A stretch of 64,000 nt of DNA from Psychroflexus curvus (GCF_020164585.1 NZ_JAIQZF010000005.1:186001-250000); one strand, 5' to 3'. Shown: positions 34,632-43,961, counted from the first letter of the stretch. The notes: generated from the sequence alone by a model not told the origin. A program made the numbers and translations.

Positions 34632-35693
34632 ATGGCATTTCCCACTCATGTTTTAGTTTCTCCACTTAACTGGGGTCTGGGGCACGCCACTAGGTGCATT
34701 CCAGTCATCCGTTATTTTTTACAACAAGGCTCCAAAGTGAGCCTGGCTTCTGATGGAAACGCACTCCAATTGCTGAAAGACGAGTTTCCAGATCTACATA
34801 GTTTAGAATTGAACTCCAGCCAGGTGACCTATTCCACCTCTGGATTTTTCTTTTATTTGAAATTGATGCTGCAAGGCGATGGACTTAAAAAAAGAGCTCA
34901 GAAAGATGAAGTTCTGATTGAAGATTATATCGATAAGCAGGGGGTAGATTTGCTGATTTCCGATCATAGATTTGGAGCCTTTTCAGAAAACATAAAATCG
35001 GTAATTATCTCTCACCAGCTTCAGTTTAAAGCAGGTTTGTTTTCTTTTGGCTCTTCGTATCTCAATGCGAAATACCTTAACCGATATGACGAAGTCTGGG
35101 TTCCAGATACAGATACTTTACCAAATTTAAGTGGAATTCTGAGTCAGTCCCACTGGGTAAATGTTCCCGTAAAAGAGATAGGGGTATTGAGCCGATTTTC
35201 TAACCTAAGCCTAGAGAAAGACATCGATTATCTGGCTGTCATTTCTGGTCCAGAACCCCTTCGAACTCACTTTGAAAAGAAACTAATCGAAGCCTTTTCC
35301 ACTTTAAGATCTAAAAAATGTATCCTCGTGCGTGGGGTATATGACCGAAGCGAGCTGGAAGACTTACCTCATCTCAACTTTTACAATCATTTAAAATCTG
35401 AAGACCTCAACCAACTCATTTGTAGAGCAAAACTTGTGATTTGCAGGTCGGGGTATTCTTCTGTGATGGATATGGCCTGCCTGGGAAAATCCGTCTTTTT
35501 TGTTCCTACACCTCATCAGGGTGAGCAGGAATATCTGGCCAAACGATTGGAAAATCAAAGGACTGCCCCTTTTAGTGCTCAAAAAAGATTTAAAACTACA
35601 GCTCTCGAAAACATCGAGTTGTATTCTGGATTTAATTCAAAAGAGATGCATCGGTTTCCTCTTCCGGGATTTCGTCAGACTTTGGAAGGCTAA
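34632..35693 (+). CDS. MurG-like glycosyltransferase (GT-B fold)
   Basis: 353 residues. It opens with VLVSPLNWGLGHATRCIPVI, the glycine/His-containing N-terminal motif of GT28/MurG-like enzymes. The C-terminal nucleotide-sugar site has LVICRSGYSSVMDMACLGKS followed by FVPTPHQGEQEYLAKRLE. There is no signal or membrane segment, so it is cytoplasmic or peripheral. Donor and acceptor are unknown; the mgtA/UDP-GlcNAc type is a plausible guess. Its last 62 nt overlap the 3' end of the histidine kinase gene on the other strand. Confidence 0.85.
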   Translation: MAFPTHVLVSPLNWGLGHATRCIPVIRYFLQQGSKVSLASDGNALQLLKDEFPDLHSLELNSSQVTYSTSGFFFYLKLMLQGDGLKKRAQKDEVLIEDYIDKQGVDLLISDHRFGAFSENIKSVIISHQLQFKAGLFSFGSSYLNAKYLNRYDEVWVPDTDTLPNLSGILSQSHWVNVPVKEIGVLSRFSNLSLEKDIDYLAVISGPEPLRTHFEKKLIEAFSTLRSKKCILVRGVYDRSELEDLPHLNFYNHLKSEDLNQLICRAKLVICRSGYSSVMDMACLGKSVFFVPTPHQGEQEYLAKRLENQRTAPFSAQKRFKTTALENIELYSGFNSKEMHRFPLPGFRQTLEG

Positions 35694-36711
35694 AGGAGAA
35701 TTCGCTGCCAATCCCATAAACACTATCTACATAAACCTGTTCATCATGGGCTTCTATGATGTGTTTTACTATGGAAAGCCCAAGCCCGGAACCACCTTCA
35801 CGCCTGGATCCTGTTTTATCTACTCTGAAAAACCGTTCAAAAAGTCTTGGAATGTGCTCCTTTTCAATGCCTTCTCCATTATCGGTCACACGAAGCATGA
35901 TTTTGGAGTCTTTTACCTCTTCAAAACTGATTTCTGACGTTCCTCCCTTTTTTCCGTATTTGATAGAATTCACGATAAGATTGGTCACCACCTGCTGTAT
36001 GCGTTCCTTATCGGCATCTACATATAGAGAAGGATATTCCTTATCGAAATTAAGACTGATTTCTTTTTTAGCAGATTTCATTTCCAATAGATCAAAGACG
36101 CTTTCTACCAGTTCCACAAGATCAAAGGTTTCGATGTAAAGGTTGAGATCCCCCGTCTCCAGTTTAGTAATCATATCCAGATCCTTCACAATGTAGATCA
36201 GTCGATCAACGCCTTTGCTTGCTCTGGTAAGGTATTTTTTCCTCACTTTTTTGTCTTTTATAGCTCCGTCCAAAAGCGTTAGAATATAGCCCTGAACAGT
36301 AAACAAAGGGGTTTTTAATTCATGAGACACATTACCAATGAATTCTTTCCTGTAGTTTTCCCTCACTTTTAAGGTTTCTATTTCCAGTTTTTTACCTCTG
36401 GCAAAACGTTCTACTTCCTCAGTCAGGGTTTTCATATCAGACGTGTTTCTTTGACTTCCTAATGTGGACTTGTCGAGTATAGAAACACTATCATAAATGG
36501 ATTTCACTCGTTTGTAGATAAAATATTCTATCCTCAACTGAATAATAAGGAATGAAAACACAAATGAAATAATGGCAAAAACAAAAATAGAAGCCACATT
36601 GACTTCTAGTTGTATGTACTCATAAAATGTGATTAAGCCCGTAAGAAAAACAGTGATATAAGTGGAGGTATTGAGGGCAAACTTATAGGATCTTTTAAAT
36701 TTTTTACTCAT
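35632..36711 (-). CDS. PhoR-like sensor histidine kinase
   Basis: A 359-residue inner-membrane kinase. Two closely spaced membrane helices (about 14-34 and 39-59) leave almost no periplasmic loop, so sensing is probably internal or through partner proteins. The HisKA phospho-acceptor is His130 in NVSHELKTP; the HATPase domain has NSIKYG (N box), DNGEGI and GSGLGLSIVKHI (G boxes). The start overlaps the response-regulator stop by 4 nt (ATGA), a coupled pair. No PAS or HAMP domain is obvious. Its 3' end overlaps the glycosyltransferase gene by 62 nt. Confidence 0.92.
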   Translation of the reverse strand: MSKKFKRSYKFALNTSTYITVFLTGLITFYEYIQLEVNVASIFVFAIISFVFSFLIIQLRIEYFIYKRVKSIYDSVSILDKSTLGSQRNTSDMKTLTEEVERFARGKKLEIETLKVRENYRKEFIGNVSHELKTPLFTVQGYILTLLDGAIKDKKVRKKYLTRASKGVDRLIYIVKDLDMITKLETGDLNLYIETFDLVELVESVFDLLEMKSAKKEISLNFDKEYPSLYVDADKERIQQVVTNLIVNSIKYGKKGGTSEISFEEVKDSKIMLRVTDNGEGIEKEHIPRLFERFFRVDKTGSRREGGSGLGLSIVKHIIEAHDEQVYVDSVYGIGSEFSFSLPKSDEIPEEETDASLLN

Positions 36712-37394
36712 TCATGAACAAACTTATAGCCGACGCCTTTCACGGTTTTGAATTTGTCGTCGCCCAATTTTTCTCTTAATTTTCGAATATGGACATCGAT
36801 GGTTCTTCCACCCACAACCACTTCATTTCCCCAAACTGTGTTTAAAATATCATCTCTTTTAAAGACTTTATTAGGTTCTGAAGTGAGTAAAGATAGCAAT
36901 TCAAATTCTTTTCTGGGCAAAGTCATCTCCGTTCCCTGACTTGTGATTTTATATTCGTCCCGGTTGATGATGATATCGCCAATTTCGTAAATATTTTTCT
37001 CTGAAGTTCCAGATTTAAAACGCCTTAATAAGGCTTTTACTTTACTCATCAAAACTTTTGGCCTTACCGGCTTGGTGATGTAATCGTCTGCCCCGGCATC
37101 AAATCCTGCAACCTGAGAATAATCTTCACCTCTTGCTGTCAAAAAGGTAATAAGCGTGTTTTCTAAACCTTTGGTTTCGCGAATTTGCTCACAGGCTTCA
37201 ATCCCATCCATTTCCGGCATCATCACGTCCAAAATCACCAGGTGTGGCTTTTTCTTTTTAGCTTTTTTAACTGCTTCCACTCCATTTTCTGCTGTGACTA
37301 CTTTGTAACCTTCTGCATTTAAATTATAGCTTAGAATCTCCAGAATATCCGGATCGTCATCTACAACAAGTATAGTGATATCAGATTTTTTCAT
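36708..37394 (-). CDS. OmpR/PhoB-type response regulator
   Basis: 228 residues. The receiver domain (1-120) has the acidic pocket VDDDPD (11-16), phospho-acceptor Asp56 in LVILDVMMP, the Thr of TFLTARG and the Lys of TKPVRP. The C-terminal winged helix (about 132-226) carries LPRKEFELLSLL, VFKRDDILNTVW and GGRTIDVHIRKLREKLG. It pairs with the downstream kinase. PhoB of Flavobacteriia has this architecture, but a pho regulon is not proven here. A TAnnTTTG box sits 23 nt upstream. Confidence 0.93.
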   Translation of the reverse strand: MKKSDITILVVDDDPDILEILSYNLNAEGYKVVTAENGVEAVKKAKKKKPHLVILDVMMPEMDGIEACEQIRETKGLENTLITFLTARGEDYSQVAGFDAGADDYITKPVRPKVLMSKVKALLRRFKSGTSEKNIYEIGDIIINRDEYKITSQGTEMTLPRKEFELLSLLTSEPNKVFKRDDILNTVWGNEVVVGGRTIDVHIRKLREKLGDDKFKTVKGVGYKFVHE

Positions 37395-37416
37395 AAATTT
37401 TTAAATTAATTAAACA

Positions 37417-37424
37417 CAAATTTA
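37417..37424 (-). promoter_or_regulatory. -7 box of the two-component operon
   Basis: Minus strand TAAATTTG (37424-37417), 22 nt before the regulator ATG at 37394. Confidence 0.5.
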
Positions 37425-37464
37425 AGGTTTTGAATATTAGCTTAAAGTTAAGAATAAACACAAA

Positions 37465-37492
37465 AAAAGCTGCTCTTTCCAGAGCAGCTTTT
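37465..37492 (-). terminator. Terminator of the TonB receptor gene
   Basis: A 12-bp perfect stem (arm AAAAGCTGCTCT) with a 4-nt loop, followed on the minus strand by TTTGTGTTTATT. It lies 18 nt after the receptor stop codon and separates it from the two-component operon. Confidence 0.88.
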
Positions 37493-37510
37493 GGCTAATA
37501 ACAAAAACAA

Positions 37511-40324
37511 TTAAAATTTATAACTGTATCCTAAGGAAAAACTTCTGAAAGGTCTTCTTATTTCAAAGAGCTCTCTTTGACCGCCAAAAGATTGATATTG
37601 ACTTTCTCTATTATCGTTTAGAATATTGTTTGCTCCAAAACTTATGGTAGATCTCTGATTTTTGTCGATGGTCTTGGAGAAATTGAAATTCAAACTATGG
37701 AATGGCTCTACATATACATCTGGGTTAAGACCAAAACCTACAACCTGTAAAGTTTCACCTTGTACATTGTAAAAAATACCCACCTCAAGTCCTGATTCTT
37801 CTTTGTTATAATTTAGTCCTGCATTTATAAGATAAGGAGATTGACCTTGTAACTCTCTGGTACCATCAATTACTTCACCTTCTCGCGCAAAAAGCTGTCT
37901 TGATTCGAATTCCTGACCTTCGCCTTTATTCATTTCAATACGAGATTCAATAAGAGAAATATTGAAATTAAGGCTTAAATCTTTTAAGCTTTCTGCTATA
38001 AAATTAAAGTTTTTTCTGGCTTCAAATTCAATTCCAAAAACTTCTGCAAAATCTGAATTTCTTGGTGTGAATTGGTTGGGTGCATTAACATTAAAAGCAA
38101 CAAGCTCAATAGGATCATTAAATCGCTTATAAAATCCACTTAAAGCAAACATTTGAGATTGATCACCATAAAACTCATACCTCAAGTCAAAATTATCTAT
38201 GTACGAAGGTTCAACATCAAGATTCCCTAAGTAGATAATTCCAGTAAGCAGGTCGACAATTTGAACATTTGACTTTTCCTTAAATGAGGGTCTAGCTGTA
38301 GTTCTGGCATAAGACAACCTAAAGTTGGTCTTGTCGTTATATTCATAAACGAAATTAGCAGATGGGAAAAGATCCAATTTGCTTAAAGTCTCCTCATTGT
38401 CTAAAGCGGCTCCCCCGGTAGTTACTCCAGTGTAGTACATTCTGAAATCTACTAATCTTAACCCGATAACACTTTTCAATTTCTCTCCAATTCTAAATTC
38501 ATTTGAAGCATAGGCAGCACCAACTGTCTGACTCGCATCAAAAGCATTAGAAGGTTGAAAAGCACCTCTCATATAATAACCTGAATTGGTATCCGCATTA
38601 TAAATATTGTCATCCCTTAGGATTTGATTTGGATCTCCATTTAGGTCTCTTGGATTGGTATTTATAAAACCTACATTATAATTGTAGATAGCGTAGTCTC
38701 TTTGTTTATAGGAAAAGAAACCACCAAATTTCGATGTGGAATTTTTTTCGAACAAAGAATATTTTTTAGTGAAATCCAATTTTCCAACCGCATTAACTTC
38801 TTCGAGCTCTCTCCATAATCTTGTTGGAAAACCAGCATCAGAACTTATATTTAAGGTGTTGGCTTCTCTTATAAAAGTGGTTAACCTTACATCCTTATCA
38901 TCCGCTTTTACAAAACTTGGAGATAAAGTCCAGTCAATAGTAAAGTTACCATCTTCCTGAGTGTGTTTTCCACTAAGAAGAATATTGGTTATGGACCTTT
39001 CATTGTATTCTAAGTTATCTTTAACGGTAGAGATAGCATTTGAGATTTGAGTATCCTGATCAAAAAGGGAAGCCTGACTTAATCCATTTTGAATGTGAAG
39101 CACATTAAATCTATATTTGGAATAGCTCGTTTTATAAGAAAGACCTGTCATCCCAGTAAGCAATACATTATTTTGACCTAAATCTCCTTGCTGTCGTCTA
39201 TCAAATCTAAGTTCATTAACAGAAGCATCTGGATTTTTTTGATAAATACCGTTTTCAAAGTTTTCAAAGAATTGAGTTTTATTTTTATAATCTATTGAAG
39301 CTATAAAGCCCAACTTATTTTCTTTAACATCCCATTGATTTCCATATCCAAGTCCCACACTTATATTCATAGGGCTAGTATTTCTATCTGCAGCCATCTG
39401 TGGGTTGAATCTGCTCGTCAACGGTCCTGTAAGTTGATTATCTGAAGACGCAGGGTTTGGAATTCTTACATTTGGATCAACAGGAAGGGCGCGAGTGCCA
39501 TCATCAAAGCCCAAGAAATCCGTACTACCACCTGGATAATTAACGTAGCTATCTTGAAAATGCATATCTGGGTTAAATTCTCCGCTAAAAGAAACTGTAA
39601 ACTCTTCTTTAGAAGGGAAGTCCCTTGTGATGATATCTATAACACCACCAGTGAAATCTGCTTGCAAGTCTGCTGAAGCTGTTTTGGAAACATTTACATT
39701 TTCTAGAATACTAGTTGGAAAAATATCCATTTGGATGGTATTCTTGTCTGGGTCAAGACCTGGAATATCCATACCGTTAAGTACAGATTTTGTATACCTA
39801 TCTCCTAAGCCTCTTACAAAAACATATTTACCGTCTTGAATGGATACGCCAGGAACCGTTTTTACAGCTGATGCAATATCACTTGCTCCCGTTCGCTTCA
39901 TGGTTTCAATAGAAATTGCATCCATCAAAACATTTGAGTTTTTTTGCATTCTTAGGACAGATTGTTCTGTGTTTCGCCTTGCCGTTGTAGTTATTATAAC
40001 CTCTTCTAAACTTCCAGCAGCAGAACTCAAAGTAACATTTACAAGAGTATTATCATCTTCTTTCACAACTACCCCAGTAATTTCCTTAGTCTGATAGCCA
40101 ACAAATGAGAATAGCAAATCATACGTGCCTGGATCAAGATTAAGTTCAAAGTCTCCTTCGAAATCTGTAGTGGCTCCTTTAGTAGTGTTTTTAACTGAAA
40201 TATTTGCAAATGGGAGAACATCATTCAACTCACCATCCATCACTGTTCCTGAAACTTTTCCTGTTTGTGCATTCGTCGTTAAAAAAATAAAACTGAATAC
40301 TAAAAGACTTAATAGATATCTCAT
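37511..40324 (-). CDS. TonB-dependent receptor with carboxypeptidase-like regulatory domain
   Basis: A 937-residue outer-membrane receptor. Signal peptide MRYLLSLLVFSFIFLTTNAQ (cleaved after ~20). A carboxypeptidase-D-regulatory-like domain (about 23-105; GTVMDGELNDVLPFANISVK) precedes the plug (about 120-235) with ASDIASAVKTVPGVSIQDGK and VFVRGLGDRYTKSVLNGMDI. The barrel ends in FSLGYSYKF, a C-terminal aromatic signature. There is no SusD partner; instead a beta-helix surface lipoprotein is encoded upstream on the same strand 82 nt away. The adjacent PhoBR-like pair suggests phosphate-related control, which is inference only. Confidence 0.9.
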   Translation of the reverse strand: MRYLLSLLVFSFIFLTTNAQTGKVSGTVMDGELNDVLPFANISVKNTTKGATTDFEGDFELNLDPGTYDLLFSFVGYQTKEITGVVVKEDDNTLVNVTLSSAAGSLEEVIITTTARRNTEQSVLRMQKNSNVLMDAISIETMKRTGASDIASAVKTVPGVSIQDGKYVFVRGLGDRYTKSVLNGMDIPGLDPDKNTIQMDIFPTSILENVNVSKTASADLQADFTGGVIDIITRDFPSKEEFTVSFSGEFNPDMHFQDSYVNYPGGSTDFLGFDDGTRALPVDPNVRIPNPASSDNQLTGPLTSRFNPQMAADRNTSPMNISVGLGYGNQWDVKENKLGFIASIDYKNKTQFFENFENGIYQKNPDASVNELRFDRRQQGDLGQNNVLLTGMTGLSYKTSYSKYRFNVLHIQNGLSQASLFDQDTQISNAISTVKDNLEYNERSITNILLSGKHTQEDGNFTIDWTLSPSFVKADDKDVRLTTFIREANTLNISSDAGFPTRLWRELEEVNAVGKLDFTKKYSLFEKNSTSKFGGFFSYKQRDYAIYNYNVGFINTNPRDLNGDPNQILRDDNIYNADTNSGYYMRGAFQPSNAFDASQTVGAAYASNEFRIGEKLKSVIGLRLVDFRMYYTGVTTGGAALDNEETLSKLDLFPSANFVYEYNDKTNFRLSYARTTARPSFKEKSNVQIVDLLTGIIYLGNLDVEPSYIDNFDLRYEFYGDQSQMFALSGFYKRFNDPIELVAFNVNAPNQFTPRNSDFAEVFGIEFEARKNFNFIAESLKDLSLNFNISLIESRIEMNKGEGQEFESRQLFAREGEVIDGTRELQGQSPYLINAGLNYNKEESGLEVGIFYNVQGETLQVVGFGLNPDVYVEPFHSLNFNFSKTIDKNQRSTISFGANNILNDNRESQYQSFGGQRELFEIRRPFRSFSLGYSYKF

Positions 40325-40406
40325 TTGAAAGGTCTTTATTGATTTTTTTTATGAAAAAATCCACTGCTTGATACAAGCAGTGGATAATAATTAAATTATG
40401 GGTTAT

Positions 40407-41681
40407 TTATAAAGCATTTTGAGAAGAAGCGTATGTCCAACCGGCAAACACACTTAAGTCTGCACCAACTGTTGGGGTAGCAGATGCTTCGAGAACAGTC
40501 ACGTTGTTTGTAAAATTACCTTCTGATCCTGCTGGAGCATCCACAAGCAATTCTTCAGCGCTTGCAACACCTACTGGTAAAACCAATTCAATATTTTCGA
40601 ATACAATAAGACCGTTAGCAAAATTGTTTTGAGAATCGGGACCGTTGAATCTAAATTTAGCTTCACCAGTTGTAGTTCCACTAAACACTGCATTTCTTAT
40701 AGTACCAATAGCACCATCTCTAAAATCAGCATAAAATTCACCATTCTCAACATCCACAACTGTAAGGCCATCGATAGTGAAACCAAAATCAGCTGGATTA
40801 GCAGCATCAGGACCTTCTGGACCATCTATTTCTAATGCTCTATCAGAGTTAGAAGATTGGATAACAGCTGCATTTGTGATTGTACCATTGAAAGCTTGAT
40901 CGATATCCAAACCATCATCTTGTTGAGCCCAAGCTAATAAATTTGAAGAATTAGTAGTTCCTCCAAACCATTCGAATGCATCATCTTGGTTAGCTACTAC
41001 CTCAACATGATCAATTGTGGTACCAAGTCCAACACCACCCATAGTTAAACCATTTATCTCGTTATCTTGACCAATAGTAATTCCGCCATGTCGTATTGAC
41101 ACATATCTGATGATACCAGAATTATCGTTTGGATTATCACCTCCATATTGACCATAAGGTTCAGTTGCAGGAATACCTTCTATTTGAGCTTCTCCAGCAT
41201 CACCATCTACAGAAATTGGAGCATTTCCTAGAACAATTACACCACCCCAAAGACCTACGTTACCAAGTCCTAAATTGGTACCTGCAATTTCTCCTTTCTT
41301 AATGTTATCTAAAATAGATGTAAAAATAATTGGATTTTCAGCAGTTCCATCAGCAATAAGCTTACCCCCTTGATCAACTACCAAAGCAGAAGCAGCAGCC
41401 TCTTGACCTTCACCACCTTTAATGATTGTACCTGGTTCAATAGTAAGTGTTACACCTTCGTTAATAACTACTTTACTTTCTAAAATCCAGATTCTATCAT
41501 TAGTCCAAGTTTCGTTTTCAGTTAAAATTCCTGTTCTTGTTTCAGTTTCTGGAATTTCTGGTTCTGTTGGATCTCCAGGCTCTTCACTTGGTGGATCTAC
41601 AATTGGAGCATCATCGTCTCCTGAGCAAGACACAGCAAACATTGAAAGAATAACTGCAGCAGATAAAAATAATTTTTTCAT
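40407..41681 (-). CDS. Surface lipoprotein with parallel beta-helix-like repeats
   Basis: 424 residues from MKKLFLSAAVIL at 41681. The longer in-frame start at 41768 is rejected because a TAnnTTTG box (41718-41711) lies inside the extension. The lipobox ends at Cys19 (FAVSCSGDDD) and a Pro/Glu-rich linker follows. The rest is right-handed-helix-like, with stacked short strands and repeated GTI, GGV and NAV turns (LTIEPGTIIKGGEGQE, GNVGLWGGVIVLGNAP). Such proteins often accompany a TonB receptor in Flavobacteriia, sometimes called multidrug transporter by mistake. Probable role: substrate capture at the cell surface. Confidence 0.85.
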   Translation of the reverse strand: MKKLFLSAAVILSMFAVSCSGDDDAPIVDPPSEEPGDPTEPEIPETETRTGILTENETWTNDRIWILESKVVINEGVTLTIEPGTIIKGGEGQEAAASALVVDQGGKLIADGTAENPIIFTSILDNIKKGEIAGTNLGLGNVGLWGGVIVLGNAPISVDGDAGEAQIEGIPATEPYGQYGGDNPNDNSGIIRYVSIRHGGITIGQDNEINGLTMGGVGLGTTIDHVEVVANQDDAFEWFGGTTNSSNLLAWAQQDDGLDIDQAFNGTITNAAVIQSSNSDRALEIDGPEGPDAANPADFGFTIDGLTVVDVENGEFYADFRDGAIGTIRNAVFSGTTTGEAKFRFNGPDSQNNFANGLIVFENIELVLPVGVASAEELLVDAPAGSEGNFTNNVTVLEASATPTVGADLSVFAGWTYASSQNAL

Positions 41682-41710
41682 TTTGATAGATTTTAGTGTT
41701 TTTGTTGATG

Positions 41711-41718
41711 CAAACTTA
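41711..41718 (-). promoter_or_regulatory. -7 box of the beta-helix lipoprotein/TonB receptor operon
   Basis: Minus strand TAAGTTTG (41718-41711), 29 nt before the ATG at 41681. It excludes the longer start. Two GTTAACAA words (41751-41758 and 41897-41904) lie upstream and could be regulator sites, but no repeat spacing is convincing. Confidence 0.5.
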
Positions 41719-41960
41719 CAAGCAGAATGAAGCTTTGATGTTATGTAGAGGTTAACAAAAGATTGCATATAGATTAATAGATTAGAAATAAATTAATCTT
41801 CGCTTAACCTTAAACTATTTAGTTTTTGATGAGCCTTTATTTTACATAAGAAGTAATCTTGCTAAGTTTAATTTAAAGTTAAATTACTGGTTTACAGTTA
41901 ACAAGACCATTTATGCTTTGAATTATTTCATTATTTTTAATAAACTTTAAAACACATCTT

Positions 41961-42812
41961 ATGAAAAAAATTACTTTGTTATTGATTTTATGTGTCTCTA
42001 TATTGAGCAGTTTAAATGCTCAAACTGGAGGAAACACTTCTGGTGATATGCTTATTACCGGTGTATTTGACGGTCCCTTAACTGGCGGAACCCCAAAAGC
42101 AATAGAGGTTTATGTATTAAGCGACATTGCAGACTTAAGCACCTATGGTCTTGGAAGTGCTAATAATGGTGGCGGAACGGATGGAGAAGAATTTACATTT
42201 CCGGCTGTATCGGCAACTGCCGGAGACTTTATCTATATTTCTTCCGAAGCCGAAAACTTTAATGCCTTTTTCGGATTTGATTCTGACTATGTTTCAAATG
42301 CTGCAAATATCAATGGAGATGATGCCATTGAATTATTCCAGGACGGACAAGTCATTGACACATTTGGCGATATCACTACCGACGGAACTGGAGAATCCTG
42401 GGATTATCTGGATGGATGGGCTTATAGAGTAAGCCATACAGGACCCGATGGTGCTAACTTTGTATTATCTAACTGGTCTTTTAGCGGTATTAATGAAAAT
42501 GACGACGACACCGCTCACGACTCAGCAAGCAACCCCTGGCCCCTTGGTACTTTTTCATCTAACTTAAGTGCAGAGGCATTTGATACCATCAACCTGAAAC
42601 TCTATCCTAACCCGGTTTCTAACGGCCTGTTAACTATCGAAACCTCATCAAGCGACCCTCTTGACATTCAGTTTTTTAATATGCTTGGTCAACCGGTACT
42701 GACTTCCAAAACTTCAAAAAACATAGATGTTTCAGGGTTAAATTCAGGAATATACCTGTTGAAAATAAATCAAGGACCTTCTTCACTTACTAAAAAGGTG
42801 ATTGTACACTAA
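41961..42812 (+). CDS. T9SS-secreted lamin-tail-like domain protein
   Basis: 283 residues. The signal peptide ends near SLNAQ (residue 21). The central domain (about 28-195) has the lamin-tail-domain pattern: GTPKAIEVYVLSDIADLSTY, then DFIYISSE, DDAIELFQDGQVIDTFGD and WAYRVSH. The C-terminal ~70 residues are a type A sorting signal (LKLYPNPVSNGLLTIET ... GLNSGIYLLKI ... TKKVIVH), so it is exported and probably attached to the surface. The role of the lamin-tail domain in such proteins is not known. It is divergent from the beta-helix lipoprotein over a 279-nt spacer. Confidence 0.88.
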   Translation: MKKITLLLILCVSILSSLNAQTGGNTSGDMLITGVFDGPLTGGTPKAIEVYVLSDIADLSTYGLGSANNGGGTDGEEFTFPAVSATAGDFIYISSEAENFNAFFGFDSDYVSNAANINGDDAIELFQDGQVIDTFGDITTDGTGESWDYLDGWAYRVSHTGPDGANFVLSNWSFSGINENDDDTAHDSASNPWPLGTFSSNLSAEAFDTINLKLYPNPVSNGLLTIETSSSDPLDIQFFNMLGQPVLTSKTSKNIDVSGLNSGIYLLKINQGPSSLTKKVIVH

Positions 42813-42835
42813 ACTGATTTACTCCTTTATATTCA

Positions 42836-42862
42836 AGGCACCCCTTATAAAGGGTGCTTTTT
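42836..42862 (+). terminator. Terminator after the lamin-tail protein gene
   Basis: Stem GGCACCC with GGGTGCT (about 9 bp including a wobble pair) followed by a T6 run. It lies 24 nt after the stop codon. Confidence 0.82.
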
Positions 42863-42865
42863 TAT

Positions 42866-42873
42866 TACTTTTG
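42866..42873 (+). promoter_or_regulatory. -7 box of the LuxE-like gene
   Basis: TACTTTTG directly after the preceding terminator, 16 nt before the ATG at 42890. Confidence 0.5.
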
Positions 42874-42889
42874 AATTTCATTAAAGTAT

Positions 42890-43867
42890 ATGACTTCAAG
42901 CTTCCCTTTTGCTATTAAATCTGACCAAGAATTTGAAGAAGCTGCCCTGAATTTATTTCAGAAGCAATTCCAATCCAATTTGGTATACAGAGAGTTTTGT
43001 GAACATCTCAATGTCAATAGTAAAGAGGTAACATCAATTCAGGATATTCCTTTTTTGCCCATTCAGTTTTTTAAAACTCATCAGGTTAAAACCGGACATT
43101 TCACTCCCGAAGTCACCTTTTTAAGTAGCGGAACAACGGGTCAAGTTCAAAGTCAGCATCAGGTAAAAGACCTTTCGCTTTACGAAAAAAGCTTTACAGC
43201 AACTTTCGAGCATTTTTATGGCAGCATCGAAGACTTTGTCGTTCTAGGCTTACTCCCTTCTTACCTGGAGCGCGAAGGTTCATCGCTGATTTATATGGTA
43301 GAAGATTTCATCAGGAAAAGCAACTACAAGGAAAGTGGCTTTTATCTCAATGAATTGGACCAGTTATCTGAAATCCTCATCAAGCTTGATGAGTCCGGAC
43401 ATAAAATTTTACTGATTGGTGTCTCGTTTGCCTTGTTGGATTTAGTCGAGAAAACGTCTTTCCAACTAAAAAACACCATTGTGATGGAAACTGGAGGCAT
43501 GAAGGGTCGTCGCAAAGAGATGATTCGCCAGGAACTTCACGACATATTAAGCAAAGGCTTTGGAGTTGAAGATATTCACAGCGAATATGGCATGACAGAG
43601 CTTTTATCGCAGGCGTATTCCAAAGGTCAGAGCAAATTTGAATGCCCACCCCACATGAAAATCCTTATCCGTGATACCGAAGATCCATTTCAGTATTTAG
43701 AAAACGGGAAAACAGGAGGCATCAATGTTATTGACTTAGCCAATATCGATTCTTGTCCGTTTATAGCCACGCAGGATCTGGGAAAGCAAATCAATTCAAA
43801 CGAATTTGAAATCCTGGGGAGATTCGATCAAAGCGATATACGAGGCTGTAATCTGCTTGTGCTATAG
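42890..43867 (+). CDS. LuxE-like acyl-protein synthetase
   Basis: 325 residues. LuxE is the fatty-acid activating subunit of bacterial luciferase systems, and related proteins occur without lux genes. Diagnostic parts are FLSSGTTGQVQSQHQ (about 79-93, the adenylate-forming P-loop-like motif), GGMKGRRKEMIRQELHD (about 203-219) and SEYGMTELLSQAYSKG (about 231-246). It should adenylate a carboxylic acid and transfer it to a carrier or protein. No luxA/B/C/D homologue is in the window, so the substrate is unknown and light production is not implied. Confidence 0.82.
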   Translation: MTSSFPFAIKSDQEFEEAALNLFQKQFQSNLVYREFCEHLNVNSKEVTSIQDIPFLPIQFFKTHQVKTGHFTPEVTFLSSGTTGQVQSQHQVKDLSLYEKSFTATFEHFYGSIEDFVVLGLLPSYLEREGSSLIYMVEDFIRKSNYKESGFYLNELDQLSEILIKLDESGHKILLIGVSFALLDLVEKTSFQLKNTIVMETGGMKGRRKEMIRQELHDILSKGFGVEDIHSEYGMTELLSQAYSKGQSKFECPPHMKILIRDTEDPFQYLENGKTGGINVIDLANIDSCPFIATQDLGKQINSNEFEILGRFDQSDIRGCNLLVL

Positions 43868-43961
43868 AATTTGATGGTTTGATTGGTTTTCAAGTCGTTA
43901 ATTTATCCCTAAGAGTGGACCTAAAACCACATGAATTACAAGCAAATAGAGGATTAACTTG

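Noticed and set aside
41682-41768. 29-codon N-terminal extension of the beta-helix lipoprotein
   Set aside because: It places a normal lipoprotein signal peptide internally and includes the -7 box; the start at 41681 is preferred.
42890-43867. Bioluminescence (lux) operon
   Set aside because: Only a LuxE-like gene is present; LuxE homologues occur widely without luciferase.
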